29,248 nucleotides of DNA from Circinella minor. Its lineage: Eukaryota > Mucoromycota > Mucoromycetes > Mucorales > Lichtheimiaceae. Below the pieces are notes generated by a model. It was not told the origin of the DNA, ran no database searches, and worked only from the letters and a program-made list of their open reading frames with translations. How positions within the stretch are numbered: position 1 is the stretch's first letter; each line of letters begins with the position of its first letter. The position numbers and the translations under genes were made by a program. The stretch is taken from positions 1-29,248 of the forward strand of contig JAEPRB010000374.1 in NCBI GenBank assembly GCA_016758965.1, read 5' to 3'. This document shows, piece after piece, positions 1 to 11,532 of this stretch.

Positions 1-3000
1 ATTGATAGTAAAATCATTACAATTTTCATAGTAGCAATAGGTTGAAACAAAAACCCTTTCCGCAGACAACTTTTTTGTATTAATTTCCAGCAACCAATGT
101 TTTTATATCGGAATAGCTGACAATTATTTTTAAAATACAGTGAGCAAATGAAAAGCGAAAAAATATGAATTCAAAGACAGACTATCTTACAAAAAAGGAA
201 ATTTTGAGGTTCAACTATCTTAATATACTAGTTTTTGGATAGAAGTATAGATATAGTTGAGACATAATAATAATTGTATATTAATATAGGATCAAATGAA
301 AGATTTAAAAAGGACCTTCAAAAAAATATATGTGATAATGGAAATGAATCAAATGGCCCGCTGAGCCCTTGTTTTATTAGCAGAAACAACTGAAATTTAA
401 GATTGAACAATATCCCCGTATCGTAACTAACCAAAGAAGACTACTAACATTGTGTTATTTCACTTGAACAAACAAAGCGTCTACCCGCCATCTTTTCATT
501 AACCATTTTTATTTCAACTTGTATTTTTTTCAATGTATATGCATTTCTATATTCTCAAAACAAATTTTTGTATAATCAATCATTTAATAAACTTTTATTT
601 TTTCTATCCATATACTTTATCACTCCTTTACGTATAATATATAACATACATACTTATTTGCATAGCCTTTTCTTCTAGTATAAAGATTTATCTCACTATG
701 TAAATAAGATATCTCATGGTGTCATATACAAAAATAATCTCATAATACGTAATGATTTAATTCAATTGTCTCTCATATTTTACATACAAGGTAAAATTAA
801 ATATCGTTTTTTTTTTCTTTTTCTTCTCTCTTTATTATCTTTTTATATGTAGCTTTGTTGCTTAACTTTATCGATTACGTATAATTATTTTGATTACGTA
901 ATTAAATACGTACGTACGTACTAACTGGCTTTTTACTATATATTATATGTGAAAAGAGCATATAGGAGAAGGTGTATTGGATCCATCACTTTTAAATATA
1001 AAAGAATGGCTAAAATATCAAATTGTGTAGCTCATTTTTTCATCGAGTGTAAAACAATCTCATAGGATGGCCTATTTTTCATACGTACCACTTTATCTTT
1101 AAATGTTTGATACATTAACACCATGATGAACAAAGCGTCAAGAGAATAGTAACTCACGTAGGGATCAAAATGTTATAAATCAACGCGATTCTACAAATAA
1201 CAAAAAATGAGCAACAACACAACACAAATAAATGGTCCCTTTAAAAACAAAAGCATTAAAGTTTGAACATGATGGTTTTCCTTTCCCTTTAGAATTGTTT
1301 GAGCTTGTTTTGTAAAGTACCTTTCATAACATAAAAAGGTTCAAGAATGAATGACTGTTAACAACTGAAAAATAAAATGCAAAGGAGTACTACTTATTGT
1401 TACCATCAATTTATTACCATACACAACAATGGACGAATCACTATGAAAGACACAAAAATAAAAAAAAAGATAGCTATCTTATTAAGTCTATGAAAAAATA
1501 CAAATTTTAAATATTATCTGAATTTGACAATTCATGGTTAGCTGCTATTAATAATTATTGATTGTCATGCTATATTTATATAATACGTAGTAATAATCAT
1601 ACGTACGTACTTACATAATATATATATATACATACACTGTAAACATGATTGAACCTTTTCAAGTTACAATCTGTTTTATATTCTATTAACACCATTGTGC
1701 CATGTTCTTGTTCTTGATTGTAGTTGTCAATTGTCGACAATCTACCTTTATCTACATGTCTTTTGTTACGGAAGCTTGACTACTTGTCCTTAAGCTCAGG
1801 TTATTTAATGGTTTTGGTTTGTGTTTTACAAATGGAGGAGTATAGAGGAGAAGAACCAATTAATTAAACTTGTCAAGGATTCACCAGCAATAAGATGAGT
1901 TATTGGTATAGTGATGCCGGCGTAGATACTTTATTCAAGCTTAAATATAACGATTCACCACAAAATGAATGTTATGACCATTGGTAATATGGATAATTTA
2001 TACGTACTTTTACTCACACATTGTTGATTCGACCTAGCTGCCCAAATAATATTCTTCACTCAATCTTAATAAGAGGAACGGTTATAAAAGAGCAAAAGTT
2101 TGGATCCAAATAATAATGGGAAAAAAATATATTTGTATAATTCAACAATCAAATAAAAAAAAATAATGGGCTCATAGCGCTCATCCTACAAGTATTAGTG
2201 TTAAAATGGGGGGGGGAATAAGTATATCGTCGTAACAATATTTTATATGACTACATTTAGTAAATATTCTATACTATGGGTATTCAAAAGTTTGCATCAA
2301 ACGTTTCTCAGAAAGTTTAAAAGATGAACTTGATGTATAGCTATACTGACTTTTTCTTTTTCATACTTAATGTGGCGTATCATACATAGCTGCAAATTGT
2401 CTTATTTGAGATTTAATTTGGAGCAAAATCCCATACCTCACACCTTAATATCTTTAATGGATTAGTTTAATGGATCAACAATATTTAATCAGGATACGTA
2501 CTATTTTTCTTTTTGAGAATCTAGTTTTGTATTTCATTATTATTATATGTACGTATATCAAAAGTAATATATATATATATATGTATTTGAACTGACATTA
2601 TAAAGCTACTAGTTATTTAATCAAGTGTGTTTTATTCTAAAAAAAAAAAAAGTGACACGTAGTAACAATATCATTGTATAATATATACATTGAAACAAAG
2701 TAACATGTAATCATTCTTTTTTATTTGTGTACGTAGACTCTTATCCAAAATAAACAAATAATTTAACAGTTGAAATCATGATTATAAATTGTTTAAAGTT
2801 TATAAAAGTTATATATATAATATGTCACTTGAATGTATATATAAATACTTGATAAGATATATTTATACATTTAGAAACCAATTTTTGATTCCAAAAAAAA
2901 AAAACTTTTAAAGAGAAGGAAGGGGTGAGGAAGAGTACTAATGGGGTTTTATTTATATTATCATTTTTCTACTAGATTGAAAACTGAAATGTATATTTAT

Positions 3001-3098
3001 CTTAAATCCTTTATAAAATGACAATAGGAAAAAAAAAGAGAGAGAGAGAGAGAGTAAATAAAAGGTATTTTTTTTTTTTACAAGATGATTTTTTTTTA
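1..3098. other. Gene-free AT-rich intergenic region
   Basis: I see no open reading frame with coding character on either strand, no tRNA or rRNA signature and no transposon ends. The stretch is AT-rich with poly-A/T tracts, short (TA)n runs and a (GA)n run near 3038-3054. Its one distinctive property is the repeated hexamer TACGTA, including a three-fold overlapping copy at 907-920; this is treated in the findings. Spliced genes made only of very small exons, or non-coding transcripts, cannot be excluded. Confidence 0.6.
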
Positions 3099-3345
3099 TC
3101 AAGGTATTCCACAATGACCATAGTTTTCTTCTTGTTGAATACATTCTTCACCTTCAGGACAATCACCTAACCCAATAATACATGCTCTACCTACATCTAA
3201 ATAAAATAGATACCTATTAATTGTATACTCATTTTTTTTTTTTAGTAGTGAAAGAAAACTTACCAAAAATAATGGCACTTTGTACTATTATTATTAAATT
3301 CATCATGATAATATAAAATAATGTAATACTTTTGTTGGACATCAT
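3099..3345 (-). CDS. Small secreted cysteine-rich peptide (two exons, 59 aa)
   Basis: Two exons on the minus strand: 3345-3264 and 3196-3099, joined over a 67-nt intron with a GTAAG donor and TTTAG acceptor. The reading frame stays open across the junction (phase 1, giving Asp28) and ends in TGA. Residues 1-24 form a signal peptide: a short polar start with one Lys, a hydrophobic core rich in Ile/Leu/Met, and a likely cleavage after VQSA (residues 21-24). The mature part of about 35 residues has four cysteines at 33, 40, 46 and 56 (C-x6-C-x5-C-x9-C), enough for two disulfides, and is acidic. Two adjacent ATGs start the frame (3345 and 3342); I chose the first. I do not recognise the family. 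The gene is divergent from the kinase at 3868 over 522 bp. Function is unknown; secretion is inferred from the signal sequence only. Confidence 0.6.
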
Positions 3346-3692
3346 TCAAAAAAAAAAAAAAAAAAAAAAAGAGTTACGTATTGTAGAAGTTTATTTTTTT
3401 TTTTTTATGGATTAAAAAGAAACAAGAGTTTATAAAATTTCGGATACTTTTTTTTTTTAAAGTGTAAGTAATACACAATGGATATTTCTATTATATAGAA
3501 TTTCATGTTGAACTATGTTTTTATATTATCCTCGTCTTTTTTCTAATGTGACCTCTATAATAAAAAAAAATGAGCTTGTATATAGTAAAAAAAAGTTTAT
3601 TTGGAAAGAAGAAGAGGGATGGTTTAATTCTTTTTTATAATTAATGAAAGGGAAATAAGTGAGTTTTTAACACCACAAAAAAAAAAAATTGG

Positions 3693-3732
3693 ACGCGTTA
3701 TAAAATTCGCGTCAGAAAAATAAAACACGCGT
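3693..3732 (+). promoter_or_regulatory. Cluster of MCB-like (ACGCG) elements upstream of the Aurora kinase
   Basis: Two perfect ACGCGT hexamers (3693-3698 and 3727-3732) and a reverse-oriented ACGCG core (3708-3712, within TTCGCGTC) lie in 40 bp, about 135-175 bp before the kinase start codon. ACGCGT is the MluI cell-cycle box bound by MBF (Mbp1/Swi6-type, Swi4/Cdc10 family) in fungi. In DNA this AT-rich, three such cores in 40 bp are unlikely by chance. Cell-cycle control of the kinase is an inference. The element also lies in the promoter shared with the secreted-peptide gene. Confidence 0.6.
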
Positions 3733-3867
3733 TTTATGCCTGGTTGGGTTACCCACAGCAACACACCTAATATTTAATTTATGTTCCTTTTGATTTTTTT
3801 TTTTTTTGAATATAATTGACAATTGAACAAATATAAATTCTTTTTATAAACAATAACTTGTTAAAAT

Positions 3868-5519
3868 ATGACAATCGATATAAAATCACAACAACAAGAA
3901 GAAGAAGAATTGACTCATTTCAATGACAGTGTTTCTATAACATCGACACATACAGCAACAGCACCATTATCTGCTTATGTTGATTATACCCCAAGAAGAA
4001 ACTTTGTGACAAAAACAACAACAATAAAAAATATACCACGTTCTGATCCCTCATTAGAAATTAATGGTGTTAGTTTATCACGTCAACATCGAGCTCATTA
4101 TTTTCACCAATTAGCACAACAAGAAAATAATGATATGAATAGTTTAAAAGAAGATTATATGAATACACCTATTGTTCGACGTTATCATGGAATTACAAAT
4201 GAATTAGTATCTATTCAAGTAGATATGAATAATAATAACTTATCAAAGTTTGATAAAGATATAAAGTAATTTCTCTTTTAAAACTGATATTTATATATAT
4301 ATATATAAACTGATCAATTATTATTATTTAGTCATCGAGAATGGTGTGGAAATGATTTTATAGTTGGAAAACATCTTGGATCTGGAAGATTTGGTACAGT
4401 TTATATTGCAACAGAAAAATCAAGTAATAGAGTAGTTGCATTAAAATATGTAAATAAAAATGAATTACAAAAAGCAAATGTCATTCGTTTTTTAAAAAGA
4501 GAAATTGAAATACAAAGTCATTTAAGGTAAGGAGTTGGGGGAAAAGAGAGATAATGGATCATTATTAACTTTTATATATATATATATAGTCATCCAAATG
4601 TTCTTAAATTATATGGTTATTTTAATGATAATGAACATATTTGTATGGTATTAGAAAATGCACTTGGTGGTAGTTTATATGATATTGCTCAAAAAGAAAG
4701 TCCTTTATCTGAAAATAAAGTAGCAAAGGTAAAAAAAAAAAAAAAATTCTAATTTTGTATAATATAATTAATTCTTATTCAATTTTTTTTTTTCAGTATA
4801 TGATTCAAGTATTAGCTGCTTTACGATATATTCATCATTTAGGAGTTATTCATCGAGATATTAAACCTGAAAATAGTGAGTAATATATAGATAGAACCCT
4901 TTCTTTTTTTTTAAAAAAAAACATTGATATTCATTATTTTTATATAGTATTGATTGGTGAACGTGGTGAATTGAAATTAGCTGATTTTGGTTGGGCTGTA
5001 CATGATCGGAGACCACGGTAAGTTAGTAGTTTTTTTTTTTTTTACCCACTCTTTGAAACTAAAATAATTTATATACATATATAAAAAAAAAGTCGACGGA
5101 CCTTTTGCGGAACATTAGAATATTTACCTCCAGAAATGATTGAGAATAAATATCACGATGAAAAAGTCGATATATGGGCTCTTGGCATCATGTGTTATGA
5201 ATTATTGGTTGGTACACCACCTTTTGAAGATGTAACGAGTTACGTGGAAACTTATAGTCGAATCATTCAAACAAAATATTCATTTCCAAATCATATTAGT
5301 ATGAATGGTCAACAATTTGTTAAAAGGGTAAAATAATTTCAATTTGTTTTAATATAATAATAATAATAATAATAATAATTTATATATCTTTTTTTTTTTT
5401 ATTTATTATTTTTTTCCCCTGCCCCCCCCCCTTTTTAGATATTACGCCATGATCCAAGACAAAGACCAACATTAGAAGTTCTGGAAAATCATCCATGGTT
5501 ACAACAATCACGAGATTAA
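3868..5519 (+). CDS. IPL1: Aurora-family serine/threonine protein kinase
   Basis: Seven exons: 3868-4265, 4332-4526, 4590-4728, 4797-4875, 4948-5017, 5093-5327, 5439-5519; 398 aa. Residues 1-132 are a low-complexity regulatory tail; the kinase domain fills the rest. Visible landmarks are the REW-x4-F lead-in (135-142), Gly loop GSGRFG (149-154), ATP-binding Lys171, helix-C Glu190, catalytic HRD (263-265), KPEN (267-270), DFGW (283-286) and the activation loop RRTFCGTLEYLPPEM (295-309), with Thr297 at the position of the Aurora autophosphorylation threonine. DFGW plus CGTLxYLPPEM, and HDEKVD after it, are Aurora hallmarks. Fungal Aurora kinases (Ipl1/Ark1) act in the chromosomal passenger complex to correct kinetochore attachments and support cytokinesis. 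All phases agree and no catalytic residue is missing. MCB-like sites upstream suggest cell-cycle expression. The tail is poorly conserved, so its start is less certain than the domain. Confidence 0.95.
5355..5379. repeat. (AAT)n microsatellite in the last kinase intron
   Basis: A run of AAT/TAA trinucleotides sits in the 111-nt final intron of the kinase gene. A similar run lies at about 5901-5921 between the kinase and the mannose-1-phosphate guanylyltransferase gene, and others at about 7125-7142 and 13545-13566. They are ordinary simple repeats. Confidence 0.8.
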
Positions 5520-5936
5520 AAAAAAAAAAAAAACTTCCATAGCAACAATAATACCTTTTCATCCACTCCCCCACCCTTCTCATAATACAAAACAGTATCT
5601 CATATTTGTAAATAGTATATCAAAGTGAACAACAAAAGATTATTTCATATAAATAATTATAATTTAAAAAAAAAAAGAAAGAAAAATGGTGTATAATAGT
5701 TTCAAAGGAACAAAAAAAAAGTGAAAGAGTATATAATGATGAGGGGGATTATTTCTTAGCTTTTTTTTTTTTTAGTTATGATGGAAAAGAATTTGGTTTC
5801 AATGTATTATTGAAAAAAAAAAAAAAAAAGTTTGGACGAGAGAGGATTTTGGGTTATTTTTTTTTTTTGAGGAGCGAAAGGAAAGGGAGAAAAGGGTAAA
5901 ATAATAATAATAATAATAATATCAATAATAGCTTAT
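5520..5936. other. Convergent 3' spacer
   Basis: This spacer of 417 bp lies between the stop codons of the kinase (plus) and the guanylyltransferase (minus). It holds poly-A tracts, AATAAT-rich sequence and simple repeats, and presumably the 3' UTRs and polyadenylation sites of both genes. No coding sequence is visible. Confidence 0.7.
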
Positions 5937-6620
5937 TTACATGATAATTTGTGGTTCGGTGATATTGTTAGAGATACCCTTATGAGGTAAAATGGAACCA
6001 CCGTTCACGTAGATCTCATCATTGATCGTCACATCGTCACCGAGCACAGAACATCCTTCCAATCGGGACTAGTACAAAAAAAAATAATGTCAGTTCAATT
6101 TAACCCTCTCAATAACTAAAAATAGCTTTTATGTGGTTATATAACTCCCACAAACACAAACACACACACACACACAGATCATCATTGATATTATCATTTG
6201 GAAAAAAAATAAATTGACATTTACCCAACGACCCACAGAAGAGTGCCATCCAATAATACTTGATTGAACCCAAGCATAATCTTTGACTTTAGCACCTTGC
6301 AAAACAACACAACGTTGTAAACGAACACCATCACCAATAACGACATTAGGACCAATAACAACATTAGGACCAATACGACAATCCTTTCCAATCTTGGCAG
6401 TAGGATGAACCATCACATTACCCTTGTGTACATAATCCAAGGTTGGATTAGCAAGTTCTTGTGGTTTCTTTTTAGATAAATGACTAAGATACAAACATGT
6501 ACCAGTTAAAAAGTCTTTGGGTTGACCTACGTCCATCCAAAAACCTTCCAAGTCAAATGTATGTAATTGACCATCTTGAGCAATATAAGGGAATACTTCT
6601 TTTTCAATAGAAGTAGGTTT

Positions 6621-6663
<43 letters not shown>

Positions 6664-7797
6664 AATAAAGTTAGTTATAAATAAATAAAATAAAAACCTT
6701 CTCTGTTTTTTTTTTAAATATATATATATAAAGTGTTTGCTTTTTTTTTTTTTATACCTCAATACGATCCAATACACTTGGACTCAATACATAAATACCA
6801 GCATTGATTTTATTGCTAATGAATTCCTTGGGTTTTTCAACAAAACGTTCAATTCTTGTACTGTCAGCTTGATTTACAATAACACCATATTTTGATGGGT
6901 CATCTACTTTAGTGACCTATATTATTATAATAAAAATAAATAAATAAATAAAATATTTCTTTCTTTTCTTTTTGTCCCAAAAATAGATAATTATTTATCC
7001 TCTTTGTTCATCTTTAGCCACCCAATACCCTCCTACCTCCCCAAATAAAATAATCCTTGCATATTTTCTACACCCCTTCCCTTTAATTCTTCTACAACAT
7101 CCCCCCCCAAAAAAAAACAATAATAATAATAATAATAATAATACATACCACAATAGTACCTTCATTACCATGACCAAGATGGAAATCTCGAAGTTGTTCA
7201 AATGGATAATCACAAATGATATCACTATTTAAAACAAAGAAGGGTGTATCATCCTTGCCTAAAATATCGCGTGCTAAAGCCAAAGGACCTGCAGTACCAA
7301 GGGGTTCAGTTTCAACCGAAAAGGTAATAGTAACACCAAATTCTTCTTCATATTGTTTTAATGTAGCAACCATAATTTCGGGTCGATAGTTAACAGCAAG
7401 AACAATATCTTTTACACCAGCCTTTTTTATTTTTAAAAAAATAAAAAAAATAAAAAAAAAGTTAATATGTATACAATAAAAAAAAAAACCCCACCCAAAA
7501 AAAAAAGAGAGAGAGAGAGAGATGAAGTTATTTTTATTTTATTTTTTACCTTGGCAAGGTTTTCAATTTGATGAAGAATCATGGGCTTATTGGCGAATTC
7601 AACCAAAGGCTTTGGTAAAGTGAGTGTAAGGGGACGAAGACGAGTGCCAAAACCTAAATAGATGATTGAAATTTACATGGATGATGAGAAAAAACGCTCA
7701 TCTTTTTTTTTTGAATGTGTTTCATCCGAGATGAACAAAAGTTGAGTTTGTTAAAACTACAAGTTATATTACCTCCAACAAGAATAAGAGCTTTCAT
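5937..7797 (-). CDS. MPG1: Mannose-1-phosphate guanylyltransferase (GDP-mannose pyrophosphorylase)
   Basis: Six exons on the minus strand: 7797-7773, 7653-7550, 7421-7149, 6916-6758, 6623-6225, 6068-5937; 363 aa, close to the usual fungal length of about 361. The enzyme makes GDP-mannose from mannose-1-phosphate and GTP in the cytosol, feeding protein glycosylation, GPI anchors and cell-wall mannan. The N-terminal nucleotidyltransferase domain starts with the signature [11 protein letters not shown] (8-18), then EPLGTAGPL (82-90), LNSDI with metal-binding Asp110, FVEKP (159-163) and NAGIY (172-176). The C-terminal part is a left-handed beta-helix of hexapeptide repeats ([17 protein letters not shown] and following), ending in the conserved EPQIIM. 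The 25-nt first exon ends inside the GG of the signature. Intron 5 carries a (CA)n run (about 6160-6176), and the intron before exon 5 a long (AT)n. Divergent from the gene at 8218. Confidence 0.97.
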
Positions 7798-8217
7798 AGT
7801 TTATATATATATATGTGTGTGTGTTGTTGTAATAAAAAAAAAGAAGAGTATTTATTTAAAGGAGAGTAAAAAAAAAAAAAAAAAAGAGGACAAAAGATAA
7901 AGAGAAATTAAAGAGGGAAAAGAAAGAGAAAGAAAATGGGAAGGGATATTTTTATTTTATTTTATTTTCGAGTTCCCTTCAGTAACCAAGGTTTTCTTTT
8001 TTTTAGTTTCCCTTTTTTTTTTTATGCCCCCCCAACCAATCATCCCACCCACCCTCCCCCCTCTAATAAAGATATATATTATATTTTAGTTAATTCTAAA
8101 AATGAAAGTACACTAAAAGAAAAAAAAAAGATCGACTCCGATTTTTTCAAACAAAAAACCCATCCTTTACCCAATTTGTGAACCCTTAAACTATTTTTTT
8201 TTTATTTCTTCCTCGGA
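7798..8217. promoter_or_regulatory. Divergent promoter between MPG1 and the unknown gene
   Basis: Both start codons face away from this 420-bp spacer. It contains a TATATATATATG stretch just before MPG1, purine-rich tracts, C-rich tracts and a CCAAT at about 8035-8039. The open frame at about 7936-8181 is low-complexity Phe/Pro/Ser sequence and does not look coding. Confidence 0.55.
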
Positions 8218-9856
8218 ATGAATAATAATAATGCTTTAGATCAATCACTTGATCTTTTAACACAACGTCTTTTACATGCGCGTGCTCAACAAAGACGTAT
8301 GAAACGTAATGTAAGTTTTTTTATTTTTATTTTTATTTTTATGAAAAATAGATATATATAAAACATAAAAACTCATTTTTTTTTTTTTTTTTTTTTTTTT
8401 TCTGTTGTTGTAAATTAGGCTGAACGAAAACGTGAAATACTATTGAACTCTGGGAACGTATTGGAATATGAGCTCAAAGATGCGTTCTCAATAGAAACTA
8501 TGTCACAAAAGAAAAAAAAGAAGAAAATACGTATTTCACCACCACCTGGATTATTTCCTTTATTAATAAATAATATTCCTTCTTTGAATAATTTACATTA
8601 CCCCGATGATAATAAGATTTTGGCGCCAACTGCAACTACTTTTATGCATAAAAACAAGAATGAAGAACAAGAATGTGGTGGTCTTGTTTTTAGTAAGGAT
8701 AGTAGAAGTAGTGGTTGTTTTCTAATTCACTCTTGTATGGGTTGGATCCGAGGAACTTTTCAAGATAGAGTTTGGATACGTCTTATTATTGAAAATACTT
8801 CAACTGTGACAACAAATCAAGTTCATTTAATTCTTTCACCTAATCATTTATTACCTAAGCTTATATTACGAAATACTCAATCCTTCGTTACCCCTGGACA
8901 ATGTATTGAATTATATGCTGCATTCACAATGACAGACGATTTATTTTATTCTCAACTTGAACATACATTAACTGTTGCTATTCAATATACCATTCGTCGT
9001 CAAGAAGAAGAAGAAGAACAACAACAAGAATACCATGACAACGACAATCATACTACAACATCTATTATTACCAATCTATCTAATTATTGTAAAATTCAAT
9101 GGATAAAAAATAATGATTCAGATAATAATAATTGTTGGATCCAGACTTTTATTAATAAAAATACTAAACTAGATCAAGGTAAAAAAAAAGTCTTTTTTTT
9201 TTAATGCTCCGCATTACACACATACCCTAAAATAGTTAACTAAATATATATGTATTTTTTTTCTTTTTTATGCCAAGCGTTGTCGATCTTTTATCCATCC
9301 AATGTAAAAATAATATTATCATTTATTGATAATCATATCATGAATCAAATATGTCAATTATTAGAATTAAAACACTATAATAATAAACAACAAAAGGTAA
9401 AAATTGACCCAAATTAAAAAAAGAAAGTAAATGTTTTAAAATAACTAATTTCCCAAGAAATTTATATAGTTATTTTATACAGATAATGAAGATCTTATCC
9501 TCATCCTTCATAATGAAAAAGAAAGAAATAATAATAATTATTGTTTGGATATATATGGATTAACAGATCGTTTATTGGCTCAATGTATAAATCAATTAAT
9601 ACAAAATATGAAACTTGATACTATTCAAAATATAAAATATGGATTATCTAAAAGAGCCTCTTCTTCTTTTTCTTTTAATGAATTAATTATTTCTTTACAA
9701 GATCAAGTGGATTATATGAATACAAGAACTATACCAACGAATCATAATGATCAAGTAGAAAATGATAAAGTATTTCAAAATAATAGAAATCTAATGGCTG
9801 CTCGTGAAAATACAATGACCCTATTAAGTCAATTATTAGAAACACGTGGCAAATAA
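8218..9856 (+). CDS. Uncharacterised protein with coiled-coil start and predicted beta-rich middle
   Basis: Four exons: 8218-8310, 8419-9178, 9278-9396, 9470-9856; 452 aa. All junctions use GT...AG and keep frame (phases 0, 1, 0). I do not recognise the family. Residues 5-60 are rich in Arg, Lys, Glu and Leu and probably form a coiled coil. A Lys run follows (about 61-67). Residues about 119-224 alternate hydrophobic and polar residues (for example WIRLIIENTS, VHLILSP, PGQCIELYAAF) and look like a beta-sandwich. An acidic/Gln run (227-234) and an Asn-rich linker come next, and the end (about 325-452) is mostly helical. No signal peptide or membrane segment is visible, so it is probably intracellular. 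Coiled coil followed by a beta-sandwich and a C-terminal domain recalls the distal parts of the Fanconi core proteins FANCB/FAAP100, but that is speculation from layout. For exon 4 the acceptor at 9468-9469 is required, since a second AG at 9481-9482 breaks the frame. Confidence 0.75.
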
Positions 9857-10183
9857 AAATAATGCATTTTTACAACCCATTTCATTTTTTTTTTGGGGGG
9901 GGAGGGGGATTATTATTACATATTAAAAACACGTTTTCTTTTTTTGTTTGGTATCCTTCTTTTTTTTAAAAAATATATATATATTTTTTTTTAAGAAATT
10001 ATTTGGGATTAAAAAGTAAAAAAAAAAAGAAATTATCTACAAATTTCAAATAGGTGACAAAAAGTGTGTTAATATAAAAAAGCAAAAAAAAAAAGAAAAA
10101 AGAGTTTGATGGGGGGGGGAAGGAGGTTAGAAGGGTTGAAACAGAGTAGGTGTGGATTATGTAATATATATATTGGGGAAAAG
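9857..10183. other. Convergent 3' spacer
   Basis: This spacer of 327 bp between two stop codons contains homopolymer runs of A, T and G and presumably both 3' UTRs. No coding sequence is visible. Confidence 0.65.
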
Positions 10184-11532
10184 TTATTGTTGAATGGTCA
10201 TATTTTTGAAAGACTCCAAAACTTTCTTTGCATTTCCATTCTTAATGGATTGTTTTGCTTTAGCAACACCATCTTTAAAATCAGTCGCAATACCTGATAC
10301 AACTAATAATGCAGATGCATTCAATAGAACAAAATCTAAAATTGGATCATTTTCAGGTAATTCATTATTTAAAAGACGTTTCAAGATTTCAGCATTATGA
10401 TGACCATCACCTCCTTTTACTTGTTCCAATGGATGTGTATGAATACCAAAGTCACGAGTAGGATGAAGTGTACCCGTTGTTACTTCACCACCTTCATGTA
10501 CTCTCCAGAACTATATAATATAAATGATGAATAGTTTATATTTAATTTCTTTTAATTTCGTTCCATATATATATATATATATATATAGGTCATTTCAATA
10601 ATCTTACGTTAGTTTCACCAGCAGGACTGATCTATTAGTTAAAATAATTTAATTTCAATTAGTTATCTAATGTTTGAATATACATAATATTTTAAATATA
10701 ATATATATATATATATATACCTCATCAAGTTTTTCAGCACCACAAACGACCAAAATTTCATTAATACCAGTTAATTTTAAAGCATTGGCCATTAATTCAC
10801 CAATTTGAGGTGAATGAACACCAACAACCACTCTTGAAGGACGAGCTGGATTACTCATAGGACCCAATAAATTAAATACAGTAGGAAGACCAATTTCTTT
10901 ACGTAATGAAGCAACATGTTTCATGGCTGGATGATAAATTTGTGAAAATAAGAAACAAAAGTTGGTTTCTTCTAAAATAACAGGTACTTGAGAAGGGTCT
11001 ACTTTACTAATTTGACAACCATGCGCTTCCATAATATCAGCTGAACCTGATTTAGAAGAAGCTGCTCGATTACCATGCTAATGAAAAGAAAAAAAAATAT
11101 ACAAAATTTACTTTTTTAGTATATATATATAATTAATTCAGTATTTTTATTAATTACCTTGGCAACTTTAGCACCTGCACCTGCTGCAACAATAGAAGCA
11201 GTGGTAGAAACATTATAAGTATTATGACCATCCCCACCTGTACCAACAATATCAATGACATTGCCTTCTAAATGTTTATAATTTTCATAAGGAACTAATC
11301 GTGCATGACGTTGCATAGATTTAGCACAAGCTGCTACAATAGTAGGATCGGAATCTTTGCCTTGTAATCGTAAACCAACAAGAAAAGCAGAAATTTGACT
11401 TCGAGTCGCTGTTCCTTGCATGATTTCATTAATGGCTAAACTAGCATCGTCAGGTGTAAATTTAGCTGGGTCAAAAACAAGTGTTTTTAAAAGTTGCTTC
11501 ATATTCCCGGATTCTGTTTCAACATTCATCAT
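10184..11532 (-). CDS. TRP4: Anthranilate phosphoribosyltransferase (tryptophan biosynthesis)
   Basis: Four exons on the minus strand: 11532-11158, 11077-10721, 10631-10608, 10510-10184; 360 aa, all junctions phase 0. The enzyme joins anthranilate to phosphoribosyl pyrophosphate, the second step from chorismate to tryptophan. The PRPP-binding signature GTGGDG (97-102) followed by NTYNVST, the anthranilate-site segment HGNRAASSKSGSAD (126-139), HPAMKHV (174-180) and FNLLGPMSNP (193-202) are all present. The third exon has only 24 nt and encodes ISPAGETN (245-252), a conserved family motif, so it must be included. The protein is a single-domain enzyme, as in yeast Trp4, not fused to another tryptophan enzyme. 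Two adjacent ATGs begin the frame; the first is used here. A Gcn4-type site lies about 140 bp upstream, which fits amino-acid control. Confidence 0.96.
10608..10631 (-). other. 24-nt micro-exon of the anthranilate phosphoribosyltransferase gene
   Basis: The eight codons ISPAGETN lie between a TAG acceptor and a GTAAGA donor. The two flanking introns are 89 nt (10632-10720) and 97 nt (10511-10607). Skipping it would keep the reading frame but delete the conserved ISPAG motif. Confidence 0.88.

Noticed and set aside
2953..3144. Open frame of 63 codons on the minus strand
   Set aside because: It overlaps exon 2 of the secreted peptide in another frame and reads through Lys/Phe/Ser low-complexity sequence made of poly-A/T and (GA)n.
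9481..9482. AG as acceptor for the last exon of the gene at 8218
   Set aside because: Starting at 9483 shifts the frame relative to exon 3; the acceptor at 9468-9469 keeps the whole of exon 4 open to 9856.
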